A DNA stretch of 64,000 bases from DATJLY01 sp035518375 (GCA_035518375.1 DATIXQ010000055.1:1-64000); one strand, 5' to 3'; shown: positions 24,054-32,992, counted from the stretch's first letter. The notes: generated by a model not told the origin, from the sequence alone. Made by a program: numbers and translations.

Positions 24054-26369
24054 TCATAGGTCCGCAGGCGCCGGCCGTCCCGGATCGCCTTCGATCGCGG
24101 CGAGCACCGCTTCGGGCTTGAGCGGAAGCTGGAACAAGCCGCTGCGCTCGACCGGCGCAAGCGCGCGCGCCACCGCATTCACGATCGCTGGTGCCACCGC
24201 GATGATGCCGCCCTCGCCGACGCCGCGAACTCGCAGCGGGTTGGTCGTCGGCATCGTCGAGATGTGATCGAGACGCACCCGTGGCGCCTCGGTTGCCGTC
24301 GCCACGAGGTAGTCCGCCATGGTGCCGGTCAGGAGCTGCGCCTCGGCGTCGTAGAGGACTTCGGACAGCATGGTGCCGCCGATGCCATCGACGACCCCAC
24401 CCACGATCTGTCCCGCGACGATCGTTTCGTCCAGCATGACGCCGGCATCGTGCACGACGAGGTAATCGACGACCTCGTATTCTCCCGTCCGCCGCTCGAC
24501 CGCGACCTTGGCGGCATGGACCGAAACCGCGAAGGTCAACTGGTTGCGCGTGTCGAAGATGTAGGTCTCTTCGAGCGAAGCGGCGCCCTGGTAGAGCTGG
24601 CCATAAGGCTGGACCGCGCGCGCGATATCGCCAAGCGCGAGCGATGTCGCCTCGCCGTTCGCGCGGGTGATGAGGCCGTCGATGACGGCGAGCGTCGCGG
24701 GGTCGCATTGCAGCAGCTGGCCGGCATTGGCGAGGACGCGCTCCTTGAGCCGCGTCGCCGCGCCGTGAACGGCGTTGCCGCCAGTCACCATGCCGCGGCT
24801 CGCGAAGGTCCCGCGGCCGAACGGCAGAACCTGCGTGTCGCCGAGGCGCACCGTGACGCGCCGTTCGTCAACGCCGAGTGCGCAGGCGCAAACGCGCGCG
24901 AAGGTTGTCGCGTGCCCTTGTCCGTGTGAGGTGAGGCCGGAGAAGACCTGGACATTGCCGCGCGTGTCGATCCGTACGCGGGCGGATTCGTAGTTGAGGA
25001 AGCCCGTGCTTTCGAGCCCGACGGCGAGGCCCCAGGCGAGGCTGCGGCCCTTGGCGTCGCGCTCGACGCTCTCGTGATAGCCGCTCGCGGCGACGGCGCG
25101 CTGAAGCATCGCCGGGAAATCGCCGCTCTCGATGGTGCAGGGACCGGAATATGTGGACGAGATCGGGTAAGGCAGATCCTTCGGCGCGACGAGGTTGCGA
25201 TTGCGGATCTCGGGCGCCGAAAGCCCGAGGTCGAGCGCCGCGAGATCGAAGAGACATTCGAGCGGGAACGTCGCCTCCGGCTGGCCCGCGCCGCGGAATG
25301 TCGCGAGCGGCGTCTTGTTGGTGCCGACGCAGACGACCTCGATCGCGATGTTCGGGATCCTGTAGGGCCCCATCGCGTGGCTCGCGGCAACCTCGGCCGA
25401 GATGATCCCGCTGGTGAAGACATAGGCGCCGATATCGACGAGGACGCGGCCCTTCAATGCAAGCACGCGGCCGTCATCGTCGAAGCCGATCTCGAGCGCG
25501 GTATCGATCGCGCGCGAATGCGTCGTCGCTTGCATGTGCTCGAGCCGATCCTCGATCCATTTCACCGGACGGCCGAGCGCGCGGCTCGTGTGCGCGACCA
25601 GGATCTCCTCGAGATAGACGCGCGACTTCGAGCCGAATCCGCCGCCCACGTCTTCGGCGATGACGCGCACCTCGTCGTCCGGGATGCCGAGCAGCAGGGC
25701 CAGGTTCTGCCGCACGGTGTAGTGCACTTGCGTCGAGGTCCAGAGCGTGAGCGCGTTGCGGCCGGCTTCGAAATCGGCAACGCAGCCGCGCGTCTCGAGC
25801 GGCAGCCCGGTCTGGCGGCCATAGCGGAACTCGCGCGCGAGCCGCCGCGGCGCCGCCGTCATCGCTGCCTCGGCGTCGCCCACGGCGTGGCGGAACGAGG
25901 CTGCGACGTTCCCTGGCCACTCGGGATGGATCTGCGGCGCGCGCTCGGCAAGTGCCGCGGCGTTCGTCGCCACCGGGTCAAGCGCGCGGTATTCGACCTC
26001 AACGAGTGCGGCGAAATCCTCCGCCATGTAGCGGTCATTCGCGAGCACCATGGCCACGGGCTCGCCGACATGGCGCACGCGATCCTGGGCCAGAAATTTC
26101 GGCATGACCCTGCGGACGCTCGGATGCCAGCGCGCAAGGAAGAGCGATTGGCCGATGAAGGGCAAGTCGGGGGCGGTGAGGACCGCGAGCGCGCCACCGT
26201 CCTTCGCGGCGCGCGCGTCGATCGAGCGGATTTCCGCATGCGCATGCGGGCTGCGCACGAAGGCCGCATGCGCCATCCGGTCGAGATGGATATCGTCGAC
26301 GAAGCGGGCCTTGCCCGTGACGAGCCGCCGGTCTTCGACGCGAAGCAGCGCTTCCGGTGTCTGCGTCAT
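24054..26369 (-). CDS. Molybdenum hydroxylase catalytic large subunit, set 2
   Basis: A 771-residue catalytic subunit beginning LLRVEDRRLVTGKARFVDDIHL, typical of CoxL-like proteins. The cofactor loop is VGGGFGSKSRVYLEE, followed by GRPVKWIEDRLEH; FRGAGQPEATFPLE is the active-site segment, and the catalytic Glu is in GVGEGGIIAVAPAIVNAV. As in set 1 the CO dehydrogenase loop AYRCSFR is missing, so this is another hydroxylase. ATG 26369 overlaps the FAD-subunit stop by 4 bases. With the two genes upstream on the minus strand it forms a complete small/medium/large set, here in S-M-L order, whereas set 1 is L-S-M. Confidence 0.91.
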   Translation of the reverse strand: MTQTPEALLRVEDRRLVTGKARFVDDIHLDRMAHAAFVRSPHAHAEIRSIDARAAKDGGALAVLTAPDLPFIGQSLFLARWHPSVRRVMPKFLAQDRVRHVGEPVAMVLANDRYMAEDFAALVEVEYRALDPVATNAAALAERAPQIHPEWPGNVAASFRHAVGDAEAAMTAAPRRLAREFRYGRQTGLPLETRGCVADFEAGRNALTLWTSTQVHYTVRQNLALLLGIPDDEVRVIAEDVGGGFGSKSRVYLEEILVAHTSRALGRPVKWIEDRLEHMQATTHSRAIDTALEIGFDDDGRVLALKGRVLVDIGAYVFTSGIISAEVAASHAMGPYRIPNIAIEVVCVGTNKTPLATFRGAGQPEATFPLECLFDLAALDLGLSAPEIRNRNLVAPKDLPYPISSTYSGPCTIESGDFPAMLQRAVAASGYHESVERDAKGRSLAWGLAVGLESTGFLNYESARVRIDTRGNVQVFSGLTSHGQGHATTFARVCACALGVDERRVTVRLGDTQVLPFGRGTFASRGMVTGGNAVHGAATRLKERVLANAGQLLQCDPATLAVIDGLITRANGEATSLALGDIARAVQPYGQLYQGAASLEETYIFDTRNQLTFAVSVHAAKVAVERRTGEYEVVDYLVVHDAGVMLDETIVAGQIVGGVVDGIGGTMLSEVLYDAEAQLLTGTMADYLVATATEAPRVRLDHISTMPTTNPLRVRGVGEGGIIAVAPAIVNAVARALAPVERSGLFQLPLKPEAVLAAIEGDPGRPAPADL

Positions 26370-27208
26370 GCGAGCGCCTCCGTGACGCAGTCGGCAAGGC
26401 AGACGGAAGCGAGCTTGCGGCGATAGGACGCGCTGCTGCGAATGTCCGCGATCGGCTCGAGACCGGCGAGCTCCGCCGCAACGAGCGCGCCAATCTCTCC
26501 GGTGAGGCGGCCCGCGCGGAAGGAGTCTTCGATCCGGCGGCATGGGATGGGGACCGGCGTGACCGCGCCCAGCGCCACGTGCAGGCCGCCGCTTCCGGGC
26601 AGGCGCAGCGCGGCCGCCGCGGCAATCGCGAAATCGCCGGCGCGCCGCGCGTGCTCGCGGAACGCCGCTTTCGCTCCGGCGGGCGCGACCGGGACCTTGA
26701 GCTCCGTCAGAATCTCGCCGGGTTCGATCGCCGTCGTGAGCGCGTCGCGGAAGAATGCTTGAGCGGGCAGCACGCGCTCGCCGTGCTTCCCACGGAGCGT
26801 CACCTCGGCGCGGAGCGTGAGCGCCGCGAGCACGAGCTCGGAGGCGGGATCGGCGTGGCAGAGATTGCCGCCGACGGTCCCGCGGCTGCGGATCGAGTAA
26901 TGACCAGTGTGCCGCGCGGCCATCGCAAGAAGCGACGCGTGCGCGCGAACGATCTCGCTGTCGATGAGATCCTGGAGGCGCGTCGCGGTGCCGATGCGGA
27001 CCGTGTCATCGTCGCGGCGGATGCCGCCGAGGCCCGCAACGCTGTTGAGGTCGATCAGGATGGGCGGCGCGGCGATGCGCAGGTTCATCATCGGCACGAG
27101 GCTTTGCCCGCCGGCGATGAGGCGCGCCTCCTCGCCATGGCGATCGAGCATGTCGAGCGCCTCCGCCAGCGTCCGGGGACGATGCATCTCGAACGCGGCA
27201 GGCTTCAT
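26366..27208 (-). CDS. Molybdenum hydroxylase FAD subunit, set 2
   Basis: A 280-residue CoxM-type subunit. MKPAAFEMHRPRTLAEALDML leads into LIAGGQSLVPMMNLR, the first FAD motif, and RGTVGGNLCHADPASEL, the second; both are closer to the consensus than in set 1. It accepts electrons from the [2Fe-2S] subunit. ATG 27208 overlaps the small-subunit stop by 4 bases, and its own stop overlaps the large-subunit start by 4 bases. Confidence 0.91.
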   Translation of the reverse strand: MKPAAFEMHRPRTLAEALDMLDRHGEEARLIAGGQSLVPMMNLRIAAPPILIDLNSVAGLGGIRRDDDTVRIGTATRLQDLIDSEIVRAHASLLAMAARHTGHYSIRSRGTVGGNLCHADPASELVLAALTLRAEVTLRGKHGERVLPAQAFFRDALTTAIEPGEILTELKVPVAPAGAKAAFREHARRAGDFAIAAAAALRLPGSGGLHVALGAVTPVPIPCRRIEDSFRAGRLTGEIGALVAAELAGLEPIADIRSSASYRRKLASVCLADCVTEALA

Positions 27209-27660
27209 GGCGCCTGCTCGAGCACCGCGTCCACCATACCCTGGTAGCCGGTGCAGCGGCAGATGTTGCCGGCGAGGAGCTCGCGCGCCTCCGTTTCGGT
27301 ACGCGGCCAGGCGCCGCGTTCGCGCACTGCCTGCAACGTCATCAGGATGCCGGGCGTGCAGAAGCCGCATTGCAGCGCGTGATGCCGGCTGAAGGCCACT
27401 TGCAGCGCCGACAGCTCGCCGTCCGCCGCAAGCGATTCGACCGTGCGTATCTCGGCGCCGTTCGCCTGGACCGCGAACATCAGGCACGAGCGCACGGGCG
27501 CGCCGTCGACGATGACCGTGCAGGCGCCGCACACGCCGATCTCGCAGCCGACATGCGTGCCGGTCAGCCGCAATTCGTGGCGAAGGAAATCGGCGAGCAG
27601 CAGCCGCGGCGGCAGGTCCATCTCGACCTGTTCGCCATTCACTCGGCAGCGAAGCATCAT
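27205..27660 (-). CDS. Molybdenum hydroxylase [2Fe-2S] subunit, set 2
   Basis: A 151-residue CoxS-type subunit with CEIGVCGACTVIVDG and RSCLMFA for one cluster and LQCGFCTPGI plus GNICRCTGYQG for the other; all eight Cys are present. ATG 27660 is taken as start (27657 is equally possible). It is the first gene of a minus-strand operon of eight genes reaching 18920, and its promoter must lie in the 143-base region shared with the divergent large-subunit gene, where a 14-bp palindrome is found. Confidence 0.92.
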   Translation of the reverse strand: MMLRCRVNGEQVEMDLPPRLLLADFLRHELRLTGTHVGCEIGVCGACTVIVDGAPVRSCLMFAVQANGAEIRTVESLAADGELSALQVAFSRHHALQCGFCTPGILMTLQAVRERGAWPRTETEARELLAGNICRCTGYQGMVDAVLEQAP

Positions 27661-27721
27661 GACGAACCCCCGGGCTCCCGGCCGCAACTGCGCTGCGAAA
27701 ACTTATCTGATTTCCGGGGTC

Positions 27722-27735
27722 CGCTCTATAGAGCG
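27722..27735. promoter_or_regulatory. 14-bp perfect palindrome, candidate operator
   Basis: CGCTCTATAGAGCG is its own reverse complement and lies in the 143-base region between two divergent molybdenum hydroxylase genes, 62 bases from one start and 68 from the other. The position suits a dimeric repressor controlling both directions. No regulator gene is adjacent, so the binding protein is unknown. Confidence 0.45.
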
Positions 27736-27803
27736 CCGGGGCGTTTTGCGCCGGAGACTTGCAGGCCGGACGCGGGAGCGCATCATGGCACCAGGAGGCC
27801 GGC

Positions 27804-30131
27804 ATGGATGCGACAGAGGTGGGGATCGGGGCGCCGGTGCGGCGCGTCGAGGACGAGCGGCTGCTGACCGGCGGCGGGCGATTCGCCGACGACGTGCAGG
27901 TGCCGGGCATGGCGTTCGCGTATGTCGTGCGTTCGCCCCATGCTCACGCCCGCATTCTCGGCATCGACGCGGCCGATGCGCGCGCGGTACCGGGCGTCCT
28001 CGCCATCTTCACGGCCGAGGACACGGAGCGCGACGGCATCGCCGGACTCGCCTGCACCACATTTCCCAAGCTGCCGCCAGGAAGCCGGTCTTATTGCCCG
28101 GTCCAGCCCATCCTGGCACGCGGCAAGGTGCGCCACGTCGGCGATCGCGTCGCGCTGGTCGTTGCTGAAACGCTCGACGCCGCGAAGGACGCAGGCGAGC
28201 GGCTTTCCGTCCAGTACGATGCCCTGCCGGGCGTCACGCTGGGCGAGGCGCTTTCGCCCAATGCGCCGAAGATATGGGACGAGGCGCACGACAATCTGAG
28301 CTTCGCGCTCGAGTTCGGCGACCGCCGCGCCGTTGACGAAAGCTTCGCCTCGGCCGCGCACGTCACGACGATCGCGCTCCATTACCCGCGCGCAGCGCCG
28401 AACTCGCTCGAGCCGCGTTCGGCGTTGGCCTATCGCGATCCGACCGACGGCCGCTTCACCTTGTGTCTCAGTACCCAGGATCCGTTTCGGGTGCGCGACC
28501 TGGTGTCGCGGCTGCTGCGCCTGCCGCAGCTCAGTCTCCGGGTGAAGGCGTTGGATGTCGGCGGCGCATTCGGCATGAAGGGGCAGGTCTATCCCGAGGA
28601 GGTGCTCGTCACCTGGGCCGCGGTCAAGCTTGGGCGGCCCGTGAAGTGGACGGCCGACCGCGGCGAAAGCATCGCTTCCGACATGCACGGCCGGCACCAG
28701 ATCGCGGCGGCGGCGCTGGCGCTCGACCGCGACGGACGCGCGCTCGCGTTCCGCACGTCGGTCGATATCGATGTCGGGGCCTATCTCAGCATGTCGGCCG
28801 GCGTTCCGCCGCACAATGCCGGCGTGAGCTATCCGGGTACCTACCGCATACCGCGCATTCACGCGGCTGTCCGCGCGATCTTCACCAACTCGTCGCAGCT
28901 CGGCCCTTATCGCGGAACGGCGAAGCCCGAGGCGAGCTTCGTGCTCGATCACCTCATGGAGAAAGCCGCGCGCGAGATGGGGCTCGATCCGGTCGAGCTC
29001 AGGCGGCGCAACCTCATTTCCGTTGCGGAGATGCCCTATCGCACGCCGGGCGGCAACATCTATGACTGCGGCGATTTCGAGCATGTCCTCGAGGCCGCGC
29101 TCGAGCTTGCCGAATGGCGCGGATTCGCCGAGCGCCGCGCCGCGGCAGAGCAACGCGGGCGGCGGCGCGGCATCGGGCTCGCGATGCATTGCCAGCGCGC
29201 CGGCACGGCATCGGAGCGGATGGAGGTTCGTGTTGCCGAGAACGGCTCGGCGGCGGTTTATGTCGGCACGCTCGCCACCGGGCAGGGGCACGAGACCATG
29301 TTTGCCCAGATGGTGTCCGAGTGGCTTGGCGTTCCGCTTGCCGAAGTGCGCGTGTTCCAGGGCGACACCGACCGGGTTCTCTTTGGCCGCGGTTCGTTCG
29401 CCCAGCGCAGCATGAGCACCGGCGGATCGGCCCTGAAGCTCGCCGCCGACGAGGTGGTGCGAAAGGCCAAGCGTCTCGCGGCCTGGATGATGGAGGTGTC
29501 GGAGGCGGATATCGCCTTCGAGCGCGGCACCTTTCGCGTCGCCGGCACGGATCGTCAGGTCACGCTGCGCGACGTGGCGCAAAAATCCTATAGCTGGGGC
29601 ATTCCGGAGACGTTCGGCATCGGGCTCGACGGTGTTGGCGCGCATCTCGGGCCGAACACTTTCCCCAACGGCTGCATGATCGCCGAGGTCGAGGTGGATA
29701 CGGAAACCGGCGTGATCCGGGTCGATCGCCTCACGGCCGTCGACGACACCGGCACGGTCGTCAATCCGCTCACGCTCGAGGGCCAGTTGCACGGCTCGAT
29801 CGCGCAGGGCCTCGGCGAGGCCTTGCTCGAAGCGGTCGTCTATGAGCGCGGGACCGGCCAATTGCTGACCGGCTCGTTCATGGATTACGCCATGCCGCGC
29901 GCCGACGTCATGCCCGACATCGTCGCCGAGGTCGCGCCGGTCCCGACGAAGACCAACCTCGTCGGGAGCAAGGGCGGGAGCGAGGCGGGGAATGTCGGCG
30001 CGCCGGCCGCCATCATCAACGCCGTGATCGACGCGCTCGCGCCCTGGGGAATTCTCGACCTGCCGCTCCCGGCACGGCCCGAGCTTGTCTGGCGCGCCAT
30101 TCGCGCCGCGGGTGCGCCTAGCCGAACGTGA
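27804..30131 (+). CDS. Molybdenum hydroxylase catalytic large subunit, orphan (third copy)
   Basis: A 775-residue large subunit starting IGAPVRRVEDERLLTGGGRF. It has VGGAFGMKGQVYPEE for cofactor binding, YRGTAKPEASFVLD in the active-site region and the catalytic Glu in GGSEAGNVGAPAAIINAV. It differs from both other large subunits, so it is not a recent copy. No [2Fe-2S] or FAD subunit gene accompanies it; it might use the subunits encoded divergently at 26366-27660. The start ATG 27804 follows AGGAGG by 6 bases. Its 3' end overlaps the hydratase gene on the other strand by 14 bases. Substrate unknown. Confidence 0.9.
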   Translation: MDATEVGIGAPVRRVEDERLLTGGGRFADDVQVPGMAFAYVVRSPHAHARILGIDAADARAVPGVLAIFTAEDTERDGIAGLACTTFPKLPPGSRSYCPVQPILARGKVRHVGDRVALVVAETLDAAKDAGERLSVQYDALPGVTLGEALSPNAPKIWDEAHDNLSFALEFGDRRAVDESFASAAHVTTIALHYPRAAPNSLEPRSALAYRDPTDGRFTLCLSTQDPFRVRDLVSRLLRLPQLSLRVKALDVGGAFGMKGQVYPEEVLVTWAAVKLGRPVKWTADRGESIASDMHGRHQIAAAALALDRDGRALAFRTSVDIDVGAYLSMSAGVPPHNAGVSYPGTYRIPRIHAAVRAIFTNSSQLGPYRGTAKPEASFVLDHLMEKAAREMGLDPVELRRRNLISVAEMPYRTPGGNIYDCGDFEHVLEAALELAEWRGFAERRAAAEQRGRRRGIGLAMHCQRAGTASERMEVRVAENGSAAVYVGTLATGQGHETMFAQMVSEWLGVPLAEVRVFQGDTDRVLFGRGSFAQRSMSTGGSALKLAADEVVRKAKRLAAWMMEVSEADIAFERGTFRVAGTDRQVTLRDVAQKSYSWGIPETFGIGLDGVGAHLGPNTFPNGCMIAEVEVDTETGVIRVDRLTAVDDTGTVVNPLTLEGQLHGSIAQGLGEALLEAVVYERGTGQLLTGSFMDYAMPRADVMPDIVAEVAPVPTKTNLVGSKGGSEAGNVGAPAAIINAVIDALAPWGILDLPLPARPELVWRAIRAAGAPSRT

Positions 30132-30897
30132 CGGACACGCTGCCGAAATCGCCGAAATCGGCGAGGAACCGGTTGCCGGGACTGGCCGGGAGCATCTTTC
30201 CGAGCGCGCCGCTCATGATGATGTCGCCCGCGCGCAGGCGGGTGCCGAAACGCGCCAGCGCCTCGCCAAGCCAGGCGACGGCATTGGCGGGATTGCCGAG
30301 GCAGGCGGCACCGGTGCCCTCGACCGCCACCGTGTCATCGAGGCGCATCTTCATGGCGACGCGCTCCAGCGCCGCCAGCGTGGGCGCATTGCGCCGCTCC
30401 GACAGAACGATGAGGCCCGAGGACGCGTTGTCGGCGATCGTGTCCTCGATGCGGATATCCCAGTTCGCGATGCGGCTGCCACAGATCTCGATCGCCGGCG
30501 TCACATAGTCGGTCGCGGCGATCACGCTCGCCGGCGAGATTTTTCCGCCGGCGTCAGGCGCGAGATCGGATTTCAAGACGAAGGCGATCTCGCCCTCGAT
30601 GCGCGGCTGCAGCACGCGGCCTGCCGCCACCACCGCGCCGTCGCGCAGCACCATGTCGGCGAAAAGTTCTCCGAAATCGGGCTCGCTCACGCCGAGCTGC
30701 GTTTGCACCGCTTCGGCGGTGAGGCCGATCTTGTGGCCGGCGAGCTTGCGGCCCTGCGCGAGCCAGCTTTGCACGGTCCGGCGCTGGATCTCGTACGCCG
30801 CGGCGACACCATCGACATCGCCGCGGACGGGCGCGATCGGCCGGCCGCTCGCATAGGCGGCGAGGATACGCTGGGCGATCGCGTCGTTGTTGGCCAT
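30118..30897 (-). CDS. 2-oxopent-4-enoate hydratase / 2-oxo-hepta-3-ene-dioate hydratase-type protein
   Basis: The 259-residue product belongs to the hydratase/decarboxylase branch of the fumarylacetoacetate hydrolase superfamily (MhpD, DmpE, NahL types). The Mg-binding acidic pair is visible in QPRIEGEIAFVL, and AGHKIGLT, VTPAIEICGSRI and NWDIRIEDTIADNASS are hallmarks. It adds water to the 2-hydroxypentadienoate left after meta-cleavage and C-C hydrolysis of aromatic rings. The ring-cleavage and C-C hydrolase genes are about 10-14 kb away on the other strand. It is followed on the minus strand by none; the isochorismatase-type gene is 10 bases upstream, giving a two-gene unit. Confidence 0.85.
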   Translation of the reverse strand: MANNDAIAQRILAAYASGRPIAPVRGDVDGVAAAYEIQRRTVQSWLAQGRKLAGHKIGLTAEAVQTQLGVSEPDFGELFADMVLRDGAVVAAGRVLQPRIEGEIAFVLKSDLAPDAGGKISPASVIAATDYVTPAIEICGSRIANWDIRIEDTIADNASSGLIVLSERRNAPTLAALERVAMKMRLDDTVAVEGTGAACLGNPANAVAWLGEALARFGTRLRAGDIIMSGALGKMLPASPGNRFLADFGDFGSVSVTFG

Positions 30898-30907
30898 GGC
30901 ACCCGCC

Positions 30908-31627
30908 TCAGGCGGAAACGGCCGCGGATTGCGCGGCAGGCGCGCCCGTGCCTTCCGCGAGCAGGTGCACGACCTCGTCGGTCGTGCGCACGTCGCCGAA
31001 GATGCGGAGGATGTTGGTGAGCGTCGCGTTGTGCTCCTCGTCGCTGTGTGCGGCGTTCGCGTCGGACACCATGATCGTGCGGTAGTTCAGCATCATGGCG
31101 TCGCGCGCGCTCGACTCGCAGCAGGTGTTGGTCACGGTCCCCACGATGAGCACGGTATCGATGCCAAGGCGGCGCAGCGTCGCATCGAGTTCCGACGAGC
31201 CCTGGATGAAGGCGCTGAAGCGGGATTTCTCGATGGTGAGGTCTCCGGGCGCGACATCGAGTTCGGCGTGAAGCTCGTGCCCGAGGTCGCCGCGCGACAG
31301 CGACTTTTGCTCGGCCGCGCTGTAGGTCGCGCTGCCGAAATGGTCGAAGAAGACGCTCCAGCGTTGGCGTTCGCCGTCGAGCGTCATTTTCACCCACACG
31401 ACCTTGCCGCCCGCCGCGCGCGTCGCCTCGGCCAGATGATTGACGTTCGGAATGATGTCGCAGACATCCTTCACCGCCGCGGGCATGCCAGGGAGCATGA
31501 ACGCGTTTTGCAGGTCGATGACGACGAGCGCGGTCTTGCGCCCCTCGATCTTTTCGAACGGGTGAAGGCGGCCACGACGCTTGGCGATGCGGTCGAGAAC
31601 GTCCTGGGGAATGCGGACCCGGTGCAT
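30908..31627 (-). CDS. Isochorismatase-family cysteine hydrolase (amidase-type) 1
   Basis: A 239-residue cytoplasmic hydrolase with the complete catalytic triad of the superfamily: Asp in VVIDLQNAF, Lys in IEKSRFSAF and Cys in TVTNTCCESSARDA. The substrate class is that of peroxyureidoacrylate (RutB), N-carbamoyl or simple amide hydrolases; the enzyme releases ammonia or carbamate. ATG 31627 has GAGAGG just upstream, but this ribosome binding site lies inside a stable inverted repeat ending at the start codon. The hydratase follows 10 bases downstream. In N-heterocycle catabolism such enzymes handle ring-opened amides such as maleamate; whether that applies here is inference. Confidence 0.84.
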   Translation of the reverse strand: MHRVRIPQDVLDRIAKRRGRLHPFEKIEGRKTALVVIDLQNAFMLPGMPAAVKDVCDIIPNVNHLAEATRAAGGKVVWVKMTLDGERQRWSVFFDHFGSATYSAAEQKSLSRGDLGHELHAELDVAPGDLTIEKSRFSAFIQGSSELDATLRRLGIDTVLIVGTVTNTCCESSARDAMMLNYRTIMVSDANAAHSDEEHNATLTNILRIFGDVRTTDEVVHLLAEGTGAPAAQSAAVSA

Positions 31628-31671
31628 GGCGCCTCTCGCCGTCTGTTCGGCGAAATCATGGCAGAGGCGCC
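31628..31671 (-). promoter_or_regulatory. Nested inverted repeat at the isochorismatase start
   Basis: Outer arms GGCGCCTCT (31628-31636) and AGAGGCGCC (31663-31671) are perfectly complementary, and inner arms CGCCG (31637-31641) and CGGCG (31648-31652) stack inside. In the leftward message the hairpin ends directly at the ATG and includes the GAGAGG ribosome binding site in the stem, so it could hold translation down. Alternatively it is a DNA operator in the divergent promoter region. Confidence 0.5.
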
Positions 31672-31768
31672 TCGGGCGATCAACGTGCTCGATCGCATCG
31701 ACAAGGCTGCGGGCGCTCGATAAGCTCGCGCGCGATTTCGCAAGACCGCGAGGCGAGCCTTGGCCGTG

Positions 31769-32302
31769 ATGCGCCGAGCCGGTTACCGGCACGACATGGG
31801 GACGATCGAGGCGATCCACCGTGCGCTGCGCGATGCCGAGATCGATTTCGCTACATATCTGCCCGACACGCTCAACCATCCGCTCGTGCGCCTGCTCGAA
31901 GGCGATTCCGCGTTTCGCTGCGTCGGCTGCACGCGCGAGGACGAGGGTGTCGCGATCGCGATGGGGGCGTTTTTCGGCGGGCGCTGGCCCGTGCTGCTGA
32001 CGGAAGGATCGGGGCTCGGCCTCTCGGGTCTCATCCTCGCGCGCGGCATCGTGCAGCGCACGCCGCTCCTCATTCTCGCGAGCCACAACAGGGCCCTTGG
32101 CGAGCGGCACGACTACCACGCGGCGACGCGACGCGTGACCGAGCCGCTGCTCGACGCGCTCCATATTCCTTACGTGGTCGCCGGGCGCGGCGCCGAAGTC
32201 CCGCTCCTCATTCGCGAGGCGCAGCTTTCCGTCCGCGGCGAGCGCCGGCCGGTGGCCGTGCTGTTCCCGCGCCACAGTCTCCATATCGCGGAGGCACCAT
32301 GA
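31769..32302 (+). CDS. Split TPP-dependent decarboxylase, alpha (pyrimidine-binding) half, pair 1
   Basis: A protein of about 177 residues matching the N-terminal domain of sulfopyruvate/phosphonopyruvate decarboxylase-type enzymes (ComD-like). The segment CTREDEGVAIAMGAFFGGR carries the Glu that activates the thiamine ring, and ASHNRALGERHDYHAATRR is typical of the group. The beta half follows with a 4-base ATGA overlap. Together they should decarboxylate a 2-oxo acid in the cytoplasm. The start is uncertain: TTG 31760, ATG 31769 and ATG 31796 are all in frame and none has a strong ribosome binding site. Confidence 0.78.
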   Translation: MRRAGYRHDMGTIEAIHRALRDAEIDFATYLPDTLNHPLVRLLEGDSAFRCVGCTREDEGVAIAMGAFFGGRWPVLLTEGSGLGLSGLILARGIVQRTPLLILASHNRALGERHDYHAATRRVTEPLLDALHIPYVVAGRGAEVPLLIREAQLSVRGERRPVAVLFPRHSLHIAEAP

Positions 32303-32898
32303 AGCGCAGAGAGGCGCTCGAGATCTTCGCGCGCCATCGCGGCGACGCCCCGGTCATCGTCGGCCCGAGCTTTGGCGGGCGCATGCTCTTCGACATCGAT
32401 CACCGCGAGGCGACGATCTACAACATGGAATTGGGCTACCCGACCGCCATGTGTCTGGGGCTTGCGCTGGCGCTGCCAGAGCAGCGGATTTTCGCGCTCG
32501 AAGGCGACGGATCGATGCTCGCGGGTCTCGGCGCGCTCGCGACGGTCGCCCGCTACAAGCCAGCGAATCTCGCGATCCTCGTCATCGACAACGGCGTCTA
32601 TGCGACGACGGGCGGCGTCAAATCCGCGACCGGATGCGGCGCCGACATCGCCGCGATCGGCGCGGCAGCCGGCATCGCCAAGTCGGAGCGCGTCACCGAT
32701 ACGAACGCGCTCGCGACCTCGCTCGGCCGCGCCACGCGCGAGGCGGGCCCTTTCCTCATCGTCGCCGAAATCGAACCCGACGACGCCTCTTCTGCGGCCG
32801 AGGCGCGCGCGATGCCGTTCGACATCGTTGAGGCTGCGATCAGGTTCCGCCGGGCGCTCGAGGAGCGGGGCCTCGTGCCCACGATCTGGGCCGTTTGA
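32299..32898 (+). CDS. Split TPP-dependent decarboxylase, beta (pyrophosphate-binding) half, pair 1
   Basis: A 199-residue ComE-like subunit with the TPP/Mg motif from EGDGSMLAG to LVIDNG (GDG followed by N about 28 residues later). ATIYNMELGYPTAMCLGLAL and TGGVKSATGCGADIAAI are family features. It completes the active site with the alpha half, whose stop overlaps this ATG. Sulfopyruvate decarboxylase of coenzyme M synthesis and phosphonopyruvate decarboxylase are the nearest characterised relatives, but no other coenzyme M or phosphonate genes are adjacent, so the 2-oxo acid is unknown. Confidence 0.83.
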   Translation: MKRREALEIFARHRGDAPVIVGPSFGGRMLFDIDHREATIYNMELGYPTAMCLGLALALPEQRIFALEGDGSMLAGLGALATVARYKPANLAILVIDNGVYATTGGVKSATGCGADIAAIGAAAGIAKSERVTDTNALATSLGRATREAGPFLIVAEIEPDDASSAAEARAMPFDIVEAAIRFRRALEERGLVPTIWAV

Positions 32899-32992
32899 GC
32901 CATTGCGGGCGTCCGGCCGGTGGCCGAATTTTGCGCCCGGTGCTATAGTTGCCTCGATACGCGGATACTTTGCTTCCGAAGACGAGGCCTCC

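Noticed and set aside
27783..29861. Open frame of 692 codons antisense to the orphan molybdenum hydroxylase subunit
   Set aside because: The plus-strand gene has cofactor loops and a catalytic Glu; the antisense product is Arg/Leu/Ala-biased without motifs.
20249..30131. Aerobic CO dehydrogenase genes (coxMSL)
   Set aside because: Subunit types match, but the AYRCSFR active-site loop is absent from all three large subunits, so CO oxidation is not supported.
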